Below are positions 1 to 5,470 of a stretch of DNA of 5,470 nucleotides, piece by piece. The stretch covers positions 1-5,470 of the forward strand of contig JASLDQ010000365.1 in the NCBI GenBank assembly GCA_030151505.1, in the 5' to 3' direction. The number at the start of each line of letters is the position of its first letter. Position 1 is the first letter of the stretch. The DNA comes from Chromobacteriaceae bacterium (lineage in GTDB: Bacteria > Pseudomonadota > Gammaproteobacteria > Burkholderiales > Aquaspirillaceae). The notes beneath the pieces were generated by a model, which was not told where the DNA came from, made no database searches, and saw nothing but the letters and a program-made list of their open reading frames with translations. A program made the position numbers and the translations under genes.

Positions 1-1761
1 GGCCGACGAGAAGGCGATGTGGCGGATGTCGACCGGCAGGCCGAACAGCACGCCGAAAGCGGTCACCCCGCCGAGCATGAAGCCGAACGACAGGTTGCCG
101 GCCAGCGCGCCCAGGTTGTTGCGCACGTATTCCGCCACCCGGTACATGCACGAATCGCCGAACAGGCGGCGCGGCCATTTGAGCTGCAGCAGCCGCTCGG
201 GAATGCGGTTGTAGGCGGCGGCGTTGTCGTAGAAACCGGCCACCAGGCTCGACAGGAACAGGCAGACGCCGGCCACCGCGGCGTAGAACAGCGCGCCCGA
301 ATGCAGCGGATCGACGTCGGCCAGCAGGTGCGCGGCCTTGTCGGTGCTGATCAGGTGCTGGCCGGCAACGGTGTGGAAGGTCATGCCGATCAGCATCGCC
401 ACCGGCACCGCGACTGCCACGTTGCCGATGATGGCAGCGATCTGGCTGCGGAACAGCCGCGCCACCAGCCCGGCCAGCTTGCGCATGTCGCGCAGCTTGC
501 CCTGCCCCTCGCTCAGGGTGGCGGCGATGGTGTTGGCGGTCATCGCCGGCTGCTTGGTCGCCACCGTGCCGTGCAGGATGTGGATCAGCACGAAGCCCAG
601 ACCGTAGTTGAGGCAGAACAGCAACGCTTCGGTCAGGGGCGGCAGGTGCGCCTTGGCGACTTCGAGCTTGATGAGCGCCATGAAGGCGATGATGAAGCCG
701 CCCAGCGCGGCCGAGCGCAGCAGCGAGAAATACTCGCCGCGGGTTTCGGTGATGTAGTGCTCGCCGGTGCGGCTGGCGTTTTCGGTCACCCGCCGCGCCA
801 TCAGCTCGACGTTCTGGCGCCAGTAGTGGCGCAGGTCGTTCTTGCGGCACTCGGCCCGCACCACGGTTTTCCACAGCGCGACGATGCGGGGCGCGGCCGG
901 ATACGGCGAAGGCTGGCCGCGCAAATCCTGCACCATGCCGAGCAGCATCTCGGCCCGGTCGAGCAACTGCCCGAGCCGGCGCAGGTGGAAGGTCAGCGAC
1001 AGGCTGGTGCCCTCGCGCCCGGCGCGGCCGCGGATGCGCTCGACGATCGCGCGGCACTGGTCGAGCAGCACCAGCACGTGACGGTAATCGGCCGCCGCGG
1101 CCCCGGCGGCCGCAGGCTCGGCCACGCAGCGGTCGAGATAGGCCACCAGCTCGACGTTCTGCGCCAGAAACGGCGACTCGAATTCCTCGATATTCGGTTC
1201 GATCCGCACCAGTTCCGGCTCGAGCCCGATGGCCGAGATGCGGTAGGACACCACCCGCAGCGCTTCCAGCACCTGTCCCAGCGCATTGGCGCCGGCCGGT
1301 GCCTCGGCGTCGTCTTCGTCCAGGTGCAGGGCGGTCAGCAGGTCCAGCCAGACTTGATCGTCGACCAAACCGATCCAGCCGGCGTCGCCGGGCTGGTGGA
1401 ACACCATGCCGACCACGTCCTTCAGGTAGGCGGGATTCGGCACGTCCGGCAGCAGGGTGCGCGACAGGCGCCGCGCACTCTCGGTAAAGAAACCGGTGCC
1501 GGGAAACACGCCGGCGTCCACATACAGCGACACCGCCTTGCGTTCCTCCAGCAGCCGGCGCAAGGCCCGGCGCAGCGCGGCGCGCAGGTCGGCACGGGAG
1601 TTGAGCAGGTGGCAGAGGGCCAGCAGGTTGCGGGTGGCTTCTTCACCATCGACCCGCTTGCGCGGGCGCAGCGCCGCGACCAGGCCGGTCAGCGCGGGGA
1701 CCGGATCGGCCGGCGGTTCGGCGAGATGTTGCAGGGCGACATCGAGCGTCAGAGTCGTCAT
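1..1761 (-). CDS. gcr: Gcr/SpecificRecomb-family integral membrane protein ('site-specific recombinase'), C-terminus cut by window edge
   Basis: The minus strand is open from the ATG at 1761 down to base 1, giving 587 codons with no stop, so the C-terminus lies outside the window. The start is well defined: an in-frame TAG sits at 1797-1795 and no other ATG lies between it and 1761. A weak purine-rich ribosome site (GAGCGAGA) precedes it. Residues 1-340 look soluble and helical, with many Leu/Arg/Glu. Hydrophobic segments follow at about 345-364, 376-396, 441-462, 488-510 and 550-574. The block HGTVATKQPAMTANTIAATL (397-416) between helices 2 and 3 is the part I recognise as typical of the family named SpecificRecomb/Gcr (about 650-680 residues in full). 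The recombinase label is traditional; I see no serine- or tyrosine-recombinase catalytic pattern, and five membrane spans suggest a membrane function that is unknown. It is transcribed away from the yip1-like gene. Family assignment is fairly sure; function is not. Confidence 0.85.
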   Translation of the reverse strand, partial: MTTLTLDVALQHLAEPPADPVPALTGLVAALRPRKRVDGEEATRNLLALCHLLNSRADLRAALRRALRRLLEERKAVSLYVDAGVFPGTGFFTESARRLSRTLLPDVPNPAYLKDVVGMVFHQPGDAGWIGLVDDQVWLDLLTALHLDEDDAEAPAGANALGQVLEALRVVSYRISAIGLEPELVRIEPNIEEFESPFLAQNVELVAYLDRCVAEPAAAGAAAADYRHVLVLLDQCRAIVERIRGRAGREGTSLSLTFHLRRLGQLLDRAEMLLGMVQDLRGQPSPYPAAPRIVALWKTVVRAECRKNDLRHYWRQNVELMARRVTENASRTGEHYITETRGEYFSLLRSAALGGFIIAFMALIKLEVAKAHLPPLTEALLFCLNYGLGFVLIHILHGTVATKQPAMTANTIAATLSEGQGKLRDMRKLAGLVARLFRSQIAAIIGNVAVAVPVAMLIGMTFHTVAGQHLISTDKAAHLLADVDPLHSGALFYAAVAGVCLFLSSLVAGFYDNAAAYNRIPERLLQLKWPRRLFGDSCMYRVAEYVRNNLGALAGNLSFGFMLGGVTAFGVLFGLPVDIRHIAFSSA

Positions 1762-1972
1762 GTACCGGGAGTCTCGCTCTTGTGGAAACAGCGGCTATTT
1801 TTCCTGCTTTCCCCCGGTTTTGTCCCCTGTTTTATGGATTTTCTTCAGCCGTCCGGTGTCGTGACGAGAGACACGAGCAGCAATCAGGTCGGGTTGACGC
1901 CTGCCGGCGGGGCGGCCGGAGGCACCGGCCGAAGTACGCCGCGCGCACCGGGCAGGTCACCGCCCGGCGGCC

Positions 1973-2005
1973 GGATATTGAATCCGCCACGGCGTGGCGG
2001 TATCC
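1973..2005 (+). promoter_or_regulatory. Bulged hairpin 1 in the yip1-like gene leader
   Basis: A perfect inverted repeat CCGCCAC (1984-1990) / GTGGCGG (1994-2000) has a 3-base GGC loop. It is extended outward by GGATA (1973-1977) pairing with TATCC (2001-2005), leaving a 6-base one-sided bulge TTGAAT (1978-1983). No T-run follows, so it is not a classical intrinsic terminator. It could be an RNA leader structure or, because of the symmetric sequence, a protein-binding site on DNA. The pairing is seen directly; the role is inferred. Confidence 0.4.
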
Positions 2006-2010
2006 AACAA

Positions 2011-2044
2011 GCAGGCGGCTCCCGTCGGGGCCCACCCAGCCTGC
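2011..2044 (+). promoter_or_regulatory. Bulged hairpin 2 abutting the yip1-like ribosome binding site
   Basis: GCAGGC (2011-2016) pairs with GCCTGC (2039-2044). Stacked inside, GGCTCC (2017-2022) pairs with GGGGCC (2027-2032), with one G-U pair and a CGTC loop. The only unpaired stretch in the stem is CACCCA (2033-2038) on the 3' side. The stem ends at the base immediately before the AAGGAA ribosome site (2045-2050). If transcribed, this structure could influence translation of the downstream gene. Chance folding in GC-rich DNA is the main alternative. Confidence 0.4.
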
Positions 2045-2050
2045 AAGGAA
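2045..2050 (+). promoter_or_regulatory. Ribosome binding site of the yip1-like gene
   Basis: AAGGAA lies 7 bases before the ATG at 2058. It fixes that start over the longer open frame, which continues upstream into the non-coding leader. Confidence 0.75.
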
Positions 2051-2057
2051 AGCCGTC

Positions 2058-2621
2058 ATGAGCCTGCTCACCCCGGTACAGATGATCTGGTCGTCGCAGC
2101 AGGGCTGGAACGCCCTGTCCCGCACCCATCCGTCCATCGGCGCGATCTTCGCCAAGATCGTGCTGCCCCCGTCGCTGTTCGCCGCCGCCATGGTGCTCTA
2201 CGCGGCCCGCTGGCACGGCGCGGTGTACGCGGCCGACGTGCCGTTCACGCGCTGGCTGTATGTCGCCTCGGTCTTTCTGCTGCTGAGCTGGCTGTGCGTG
2301 CACGTGATGGCGGCCTTCATCCGCCTGGCCGTCCATGTCGATGCCCGCCCCGCCTACGCCGACTGCTACCGACTGGCCGCGATCGCGCCGGTGCCGATCT
2401 GGCTGTCGGCCGTCGGCCTGTTCGTGCCCAATCCGCTGCTCAATGTGGCGGTGGCGCTGGCGGGCCTCCTGGCGGCGGGCGGGCTGATCTACCACGGGCT
2501 GGACGCGCTGTTCGAGCACGACGACTCGGTGCAGACCCTGTCGCTGGCCTACACGGTGTTCTCGATGGGCGCGCTGGTGTGGGCCTTGCTGGGCGCGCTG
2601 CTGGTGTTGCCGATGCTGTAG
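2058..2621 (+). CDS. Yip1-family-like small integral membrane protein
   Basis: This encodes 187 residues, from the ATG at 2058 (good AAGGAA ribosome site) to TAG at 2619-2621. About five hydrophobic helices are visible: residues 34-51, 66-88, 106-123, 127-147 and 163-187. The last runs to the very C-terminus (ending LLVLPML). The N-terminal 30 residues are amphipathic and presumably cytoplasmic, with W11, W17 and a THPS motif (23-26). A loop DARPAYADCYRLAAIAPVP (95-113) leads into helix 3 with a proline pair. This arrangement, size, and the W-x-x-L...HP start suit bacterial Yip1-domain proteins such as YohC; these have no established function. The family call is from overall pattern rather than a diagnostic motif, so a generic membrane protein remains possible. 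The gene is divergent from gcr and 84 bases upstream of proA in the same direction, with a hairpin between. Confidence 0.7.
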   Translation: MSLLTPVQMIWSSQQGWNALSRTHPSIGAIFAKIVLPPSLFAAAMVLYAARWHGAVYAADVPFTRWLYVASVFLLLSWLCVHVMAAFIRLAVHVDARPAYADCYRLAAIAPVPIWLSAVGLFVPNPLLNVAVALAGLLAAGGLIYHGLDALFEHDDSVQTLSLAYTVFSMGALVWALLGALLVLPML

Positions 2622-2636
2622 GGCCGCGCGAGGCGG

Positions 2637-2654
2637 CGGCGCTGCCAAGCGCCG
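2637..2654 (+). other. Short perfect hairpin after the yip1-like gene
   Basis: CGGCGCT (2637-2643) pairs perfectly with AGCGCCG (2648-2654) around a 4-base GCCA loop, 16 bases after the yip1-like stop. No T-run follows, so it would be at best a weak or Rho-assisted terminator. It overlaps the putative -35 box of proA (2642-2647). Confidence 0.4.
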
Positions 2655-2670
2655 GGGCCGGTGATACTAT
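2642..2670 (+). promoter_or_regulatory. Putative proA promoter with extended -10
   Basis: CTGCCA (2642-2647, 4 of 6 to TTGACA) is followed after exactly 17 bases by TACTAT (2665-2670, 4 of 6 to TATAAT). An upstream TG at 2662-2663 gives the extended -10 form TGATACTAT. This patch is A/T-rich against a very GC-rich background. It would start transcription near 2677, about 29 bases before the proA ATG. Confidence 0.45.
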
Positions 2671-2705
2671 CCTGTCATTCGCCCCCGCATGACGGAATGC
2701 CCAGC

Positions 2706-3968
2706 ATGGATATCAAGCACTATATGCAGGACGTCGGCCGCGCCGCCCGCGCCGCCAGCCGCCTGATGGCCCGCGCCGACACCAACGCCAAGAACACCGC
2801 GCTGCATGCGATCGCCGACGCGATCGAACGCGACAGCGCCGCCCTGCTCGCCGCCAACGCCGAGGACATCGCCGCCGCCGTGGCCGCCGGCCTCGCCCCG
2901 GCCATGGTCGACCGCCTGACCCTCACCGACAAGACCGTCGCCAGCATGGCCGAAGGGCTGCGCCAGATCGCCGCCCTGCCCGACCCGGTCGGCGAAATGG
3001 GCGAGTTCGCCTACCGTCCGTCCGGCATCCAGCTCGGCAAGATGCGCGTGCCGCTGGGTGTGATTGGCATCGTCTACGAGGCCCGCCCCAACGTGACCGC
3101 CGACGCCGCCGGCCTGTGCCTGAAGGCCGGCAACGCCACCATCCTGCGCGGCGGCAGCGAAGCCATCCGCAGCAACCGCGCCATCGCCCGCTGCGTGCAC
3201 GAAGGGCTGGAAAAGGCCGGCCTGCCGGCCACCGGCGTGCAGGTGATCGACACCACCGACCGCGCCGCGGTGGGCGAGCTGATCACCATGCCGGAATACG
3301 TCGACGTGATCGTGCCGCGCGGCGGCAAGGGCCTGATCGCCCGCATCAGCGCCGAGGCGCGCGTGCCGGTCATCAAGCACCTGGACGGCAACTGCCACAC
3401 CTATATCGACGTCGACGCCGACCTGGCCAAGGCGCTGCCGATCTGCGACAACGCCAAGACCCAGCGCTACGGCACCTGCAACACGATGGAAACCCTGCTG
3501 GTCAACCGCGAGGTGGCCGCCGAGTTCCTGCCGCCGATCTGCGCGATCTACCTGCAAAAAGGAGTGGAGCTGCGCGGCTGCGAGACGACCCGCGCCATCG
3601 TCGGCGCCGACCGCGTGGCCGCCGCGACCGAGGACGACTGGTTCACCGAATACGCCGCGCCGATTCTGGCGATCAAGGTGCTGGACAGCGTGGACGAGGC
3701 GATCGAGCACATCAACCACTACGGCAGCCACCACACCGACGTGATCGTGACCGAGAACTACACCACCGCCCGCCGCTTCCTGCGCGAAGTGGATTCGGCC
3801 AGCGTGATGGTCAACGCTTCCAGCCGCTTCGCCGACGGCTTCGAGTACGGCTTGGGCGCCGAGATCGGCATCTCGACCGACAAGATCCACGCCCGCGGCC
3901 CGGTCGGCCTGCACGGCCTGACCAGCCAGAAGTGGATCGTGCTCGGCGACGGCCAGGTACGCGCCTGA
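2706..3968 (+). CDS. proA: Gamma-glutamyl phosphate reductase (glutamate-5-semialdehyde dehydrogenase)
   Basis: This 420-residue cytoplasmic enzyme performs the second step of proline synthesis: NADPH-dependent reduction of gamma-glutamyl phosphate, made by ProB, to glutamate-5-semialdehyde. The length fits the family (E. coli 417). Visible landmarks are the [14 protein letters not shown] block (117-130), the cofactor-region stretch [15 protein letters not shown] (139-153), PRGGKGLI (204-211), DGNCHTYID around Cys230, and [12 protein letters not shown]. Cys258 in the last block aligns with the family's catalytic cysteine. The ProA signature [16 protein letters not shown] is at 332-347, and the C-terminus has the usual [14 protein letters not shown] chose the ATG at 2706 because the weak ribosome site ACGGAA (2692-2697) is 8 bases upstream. 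An in-frame ATG at 2697 overlaps that site, and one at 2661 would fall in the promoter. No proB partner is adjacent, so the pathway genes are split here. A strong terminator follows. All key residues are intact. Confidence 0.98.
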   Translation: MDIKHYMQDVGRAARAASRLMARADTNAKNTALHAIADAIERDSAALLAANAEDIAAAVAAGLAPAMVDRLTLTDKTVASMAEGLRQIAALPDPVGEMGEFAYRPSGIQLGKMRVPLGVIGIVYEARPNVTADAAGLCLKAGNATILRGGSEAIRSNRAIARCVHEGLEKAGLPATGVQVIDTTDRAAVGELITMPEYVDVIVPRGGKGLIARISAEARVPVIKHLDGNCHTYIDVDADLAKALPICDNAKTQRYGTCNTMETLLVNREVAAEFLPPICAIYLQKGVELRGCETTRAIVGADRVAAATEDDWFTEYAAPILAIKVLDSVDEAIEHINHYGSHHTDVIVTENYTTARRFLREVDSASVMVNASSRFADGFEYGLGAEIGISTDKIHARGPVGLHGLTSQKWIVLGDGQVRA

Positions 3969-3990
3969 ATCCATCCTTGTCAACTCATCC

Positions 3991-4020
3991 AGCCCGCCGG
4001 CCCGTTCCGGCGGGCTTTTT
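3991..4020 (+). terminator. Rho-independent terminator after proA
   Basis: A perfect 10-base stem, AGCCCGCCGG (3991-4000) and CCGGCGGGCT (4007-4016), has a 6-base loop CCCGTT and runs into TTTTT (4016-4020). It lies 22 bases after the proA stop, so it ends the proA transcript and isolates it from the chemoreceptor gene. Confidence 0.93.
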
Positions 4021-4043
4021 CATTGCCGCGCACAAAAAACACA

Positions 4044-4072
4044 GTGACAAAGTGTGGAATATTGAATTTTAT
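4044..4072 (+). promoter_or_regulatory. Candidate sigma-70 promoter upstream of the chemoreceptor
   Basis: GTGACA (4044-4049, 5 of 6 to TTGACA) is followed after 17 bases by TTTTAT (4067-4072, 4 of 6 to TATAAT), within an A+T-rich island. The start would be near 4079. The -10 region is overlapped by the inverted repeat at 4056-4095, as expected of an operator. A/T-rich DNA gives many such matches, so this is tentative. Confidence 0.3.
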
Positions 4073-4095
4073 TGGTGAATAAGTTTTCAATATCC
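4056..4095. repeat. Inverted repeat ATATTGAA / TTCAATAT, possible operator
   Basis: ATATTGAA (4059-4066) and its exact complement TTCAATAT (4086-4093) are separated by 19 bases. The outer flanks GG (4056-4057) and CC (4094-4095) extend the symmetry to 10 bases with one extra A on the left. The half-site centres are 27 bases apart, so a dimer touching both would span more than two helical turns. Binding by a regulator is inferred from position only. Confidence 0.4.
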
Positions 4096-4123
4096 TCAAG
4101 TTCCCGCCAGAAACAGCCGATTA
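4096..4123 (+). promoter_or_regulatory. Candidate sigma-28 (FliA) flagellar promoter
   Basis: TCAAGTTC (4096-4103) is followed after 12 bases by GCCGATTA (4116-4123). The sigma-28 consensus is TAAAGTTT, 11 bases, GCCGATAA. The -10 element matches 7 of 8 and the -35 element 6 of 8, with a spacer one base longer than ideal. Chemoreceptor genes are commonly in the FliA regulon, and this site faces the MCP gene with a leader of about 135 bases. Confidence 0.6.
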
Positions 4124-4153
4124 GGCAATGTAGACCCGGCATGAGCCCCCCAC

Positions 4154-4198
4154 GCAAGCGGGCCGCGTTCCACCGCCGCCATCCCCGATGCAAGCGGG
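4154..4198 (+). repeat. Direct repeat GCAAGCGGG in the chemoreceptor leader
   Basis: GCAAGCGGG occurs at 4154-4162 and 4190-4198, 36 bases apart. The second copy also contributes GGGATG (4196-4201), which can pair with CATCCC (4180-4185). Two further CATCCC copies, at 4226-4231 and 4242-4247, offer competing partners. It is short and of unknown meaning. Confidence 0.35.
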
Positions 4199-4264
4199 AT
4201 GCCCCCCAGCGCCACGGCATGCGGCCATCCCGACCTCCGTGCATCCCAACCAAGAAAGACATCG

Positions 4265-5470
4265 ATGCTCACGACTCTGCAAGGCAGGATTGCCACCGCC
4301 GTGTCCGTCCTGCTGCTGCCGGTCCTGCTGGGGGGCGCACTGCTGCTGGCCCAACAGGAGAAAACCCGGCTCCAGCACCAGACGGACGCACAGGCGCAAG
4401 CACTGACGCGAAACCTGCTCGACCAGCTCACCCTGACCGACCAGCAGTTGCAGGCCCGGGTGCGGTCGTCCATGGCGCTGCTCAAGACGCGCGGCACGGC
4501 GCTCGGCACCGCCTCCGCCGGTAATCCCGTCCAGGTTGGGGACAAGACCGTGCCCGACCTGTTGCTGGGAGGCCAGCCGCAGGCCAACCGCTTCGCGCTG
4601 GTGGACGACGTGGTCGGGATCATGGGCGGCAGCGCCACCCTGTTCAGCCGGTCCGGCCACGATTTCATCCGCATTTCCACCACCGTCAAAAAGGGCAGCG
4701 ACCGCGCCATCGGCACCGCGCTGGACCCGAACGGTCAGGCCGTCGCCGCCTTGCGGCAGAAAAAGGCTTTCCACGGTCAGGTCGACATTCTCGGCAACCC
4801 GTTCATTACCGCGTACGAACCCATTCTGGATGCCGGCGGCCAGCTCGTCGGCAGCTGGTATGTCGGCTATGCGGTCGACCTGAAGCCGCTGGCGGAAACC
4901 GTCGGCCGCACCCGGCTGCTGAACAGCGGCTTTGTCGCGGTGATCGACGACAAGGGGCGCGTGCGCTTCCATTCCGCCAGCCAGGAAACGCCGGAGGCGG
5001 AGAGCCTCGTGACCCGGGGCGGCGATGGCTGGGTCCGTACCGAACAGGCTTTCCCGGCCTGGAACTTCAAGGTCGTGACCGTCTACCCGGAGGCCGATGT
5101 CGCCCAGTTGGCCCGGGAGCGCGCCGGCCCCATCCTGGCCGGCGGCCTGCTGCTGGCCGTGCTGCTGATCGCCGTTCTCCTGCTCCTGCTGAAGAGACTG
5201 GTGCTGAAGCCCATTGGCGTCGAACCGGCTGCCGCCTCGGCCGCCGCCCGCGCCATCGCCGAAGGCGACCTGACCTTCCGCTTCGAGACCGACGGCGAGC
5301 CCGACAGCATGATGGCCGCCATGAGCCGGATGCAGGCATCGCTGCGCCAGATGGTGGCGCAGATCCAGAGCGAGGCGTCGCAGGTGACCGAAACCGCCGG
5401 GCGGATCGCGCAGTCCTCGACCCGCATCTCGGAAGGCTCCACCCGGCAGGGCGACGCCACGACCGCGATG
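4265..5470 (+). CDS. Methyl-accepting chemotaxis protein with Cache3/Cache2-type sensor, 3' end cut by window edge
   Basis: The frame is open from the ATG at 4265 through 402 codons to the last base. The start has a weak purine-rich ribosome site (AAGAAAGA, 4252-4259) and is followed at once by a membrane anchor. The visible order is typical of a transmembrane chemoreceptor: short cytoplasmic N-terminus; TM1 at about 10-29; periplasmic sensor at about 30-288; TM2 at about 289-309; then a HAMP-like linker at about 310-365 with PIGVEP and EGDL (333-336); then the start of the helical signalling domain. The sensor carries GGSATLFSR (121-129), DFIRISTTVKK (133-143), RAIGTALDP and SWYVGYAVDL (197-206), a pattern I associate with Cache3-Cache2 fusion sensors. 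Ligand is not predictable from this. The methylation helices and the CheA/CheW-binding hairpin tip lie beyond the window. A candidate FliA promoter upstream fits co-expression with flagella. The output is expected to be CheA kinase control. Confidence 0.92.
   Translation, partial: MLTTLQGRIATAVSVLLLPVLLGGALLLAQQEKTRLQHQTDAQAQALTRNLLDQLTLTDQQLQARVRSSMALLKTRGTALGTASAGNPVQVGDKTVPDLLLGGQPQANRFALVDDVVGIMGGSATLFSRSGHDFIRISTTVKKGSDRAIGTALDPNGQAVAALRQKKAFHGQVDILGNPFITAYEPILDAGGQLVGSWYVGYAVDLKPLAETVGRTRLLNSGFVAVIDDKGRVRFHSASQETPEAESLVTRGGDGWVRTEQAFPAWNFKVVTVYPEADVAQLARERAGPILAGGLLLAVLLIAVLLLLLKRLVLKPIGVEPAAASAAARAIAEGDLTFRFETDGEPDSMMAAMSRMQASLRQMVAQIQSEASQVTETAGRIAQSSTRISEGSTRQGDATTAM

Larger units (their letters stand above)
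1762..2057. other. Divergent intergenic region between gcr and the yip1-like gene
   Basis: This 296-base gap must hold the promoters of two divergent genes. The side next to gcr (about 1795-1850) is richer in A/T, with runs of T on the plus strand, and could hold a gcr promoter, but I find no convincing -35/-10 pair. A short inverted repeat TCGTG/CACGA lies at 1859-1863 and 1872-1876. The middle (1900-1970) is extremely GC-rich and shows nothing specific. A TTGACG at 1894-1899 resembles a -35 box but has no -10 at the right distance. The part next to yip1 (1973-2044) folds into two hairpins listed separately. No ORF here has credible coding character. Confidence 0.6.

Noticed and set aside
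1841..1856. Possible Neisseria-type DNA uptake sequence
   Set aside because: TTCAGCCGTCCGG resembles parts of known uptake words but does not match GCCGTCTGAA or its complement, and no second copy was found.
1894..1899. TTGACG as a -35 box for the yip1-like gene
   Set aside because: The bases 16-18 positions downstream are almost pure G/C, with nothing like a -10 element.
1782..2057. N-terminal extension of the yip1-like frame by 92 codons
   Set aside because: The extension is Arg/Pro-rich non-coding sequence containing the two hairpins. The ribosome site places the start at 2058.
19..2061. A 680-codon open frame on the plus strand
   Set aside because: It is the antisense shadow of the minus-strand gcr gene. 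Its protein is full of low-complexity His/Gln/Arg/Gly without domains, and it runs through the non-coding leader. Long antisense frames are common in GC-rich DNA with biased codon use.
1884..2648. A 254-codon minus-strand frame opposite the yip1-like gene
   Set aside because: It is a His/Gln/Arg-rich shadow. The plus-strand reading has a ribosome site and clear membrane helices.
2667..3983. A 438-codon open frame on the minus strand opposite proA
   Set aside because: It has Ala/Gly/His/Val-rich composition with no recognisable motif and lies exactly opposite an intact proA. It is a codon-bias artefact.
4121..4972. A 283-codon minus-strand frame opposite the chemoreceptor
   Set aside because: It lies over the leader and the sensor domain of a well supported receptor and shows no domain features.
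1..5470. An undescribed defence, mobile or multi-gene accessory system
   Set aside because: The genes are a biosynthetic enzyme, a chemoreceptor and two conserved membrane proteins. There are no transposase, integrase, nuclease, toxin-antitoxin or spaced-repeat signatures.

Overview
The window looks like ordinary chromosomal DNA from a GC-rich betaproteobacterium. A Neisseriales relative (Chromobacterium/Pseudogulbenkiania type) is my best guess, from codon use, the Gcr-type membrane protein and the style of the chemoreceptor, but lineage is inference. Four protein genes account for nearly all the coding capacity: a 3'-truncated Gcr/'site-specific recombinase' family membrane protein on the minus strand (1-1761), a small five-helix Yip1-like membrane protein (2058-2621, +), proA (2706-3968, +), and a methyl-accepting chemotaxis protein that runs off the right edge (4265-5470, +). 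No RNA gene, mobile element, CRISPR array or phage-like gene is visible.

Layout. The minus-strand gcr gene and the plus-strand yip1-like gene diverge from a 296-base gap (1762-2057). The part of this gap nearest yip1 can fold into two tandem hairpins, the second ending immediately before the ribosome binding site. An 84-base gap (2622-2705) separates yip1 from proA and carries a compact hairpin and a plausible extended -10 promoter, so proA probably has its own transcription start. A textbook intrinsic terminator follows proA (3991-4020). The next 244 bases before the chemoreceptor include an island of about 70 bases that is much richer in A+T than its surroundings. It contains an inverted repeat over a possible sigma-70 promoter, followed by a good candidate flagellar sigma-28 (FliA) promoter.

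Function. The genes do not form one pathway. ProA makes glutamate-5-semialdehyde for proline synthesis. The chemoreceptor (Cache3/Cache2-type periplasmic sensor plus a HAMP-like linker) should feed the CheA/CheY system and is probably expressed with the flagellar regulon. The other two are membrane proteins of poorly known role. I do not see a new multi-gene system. The points worth a second look are the non-coding structures, a 10-base word (GGATATTGAA) recurring in two separate intergenic regions, and the mismatch between the Gcr family's name and its visible structure.
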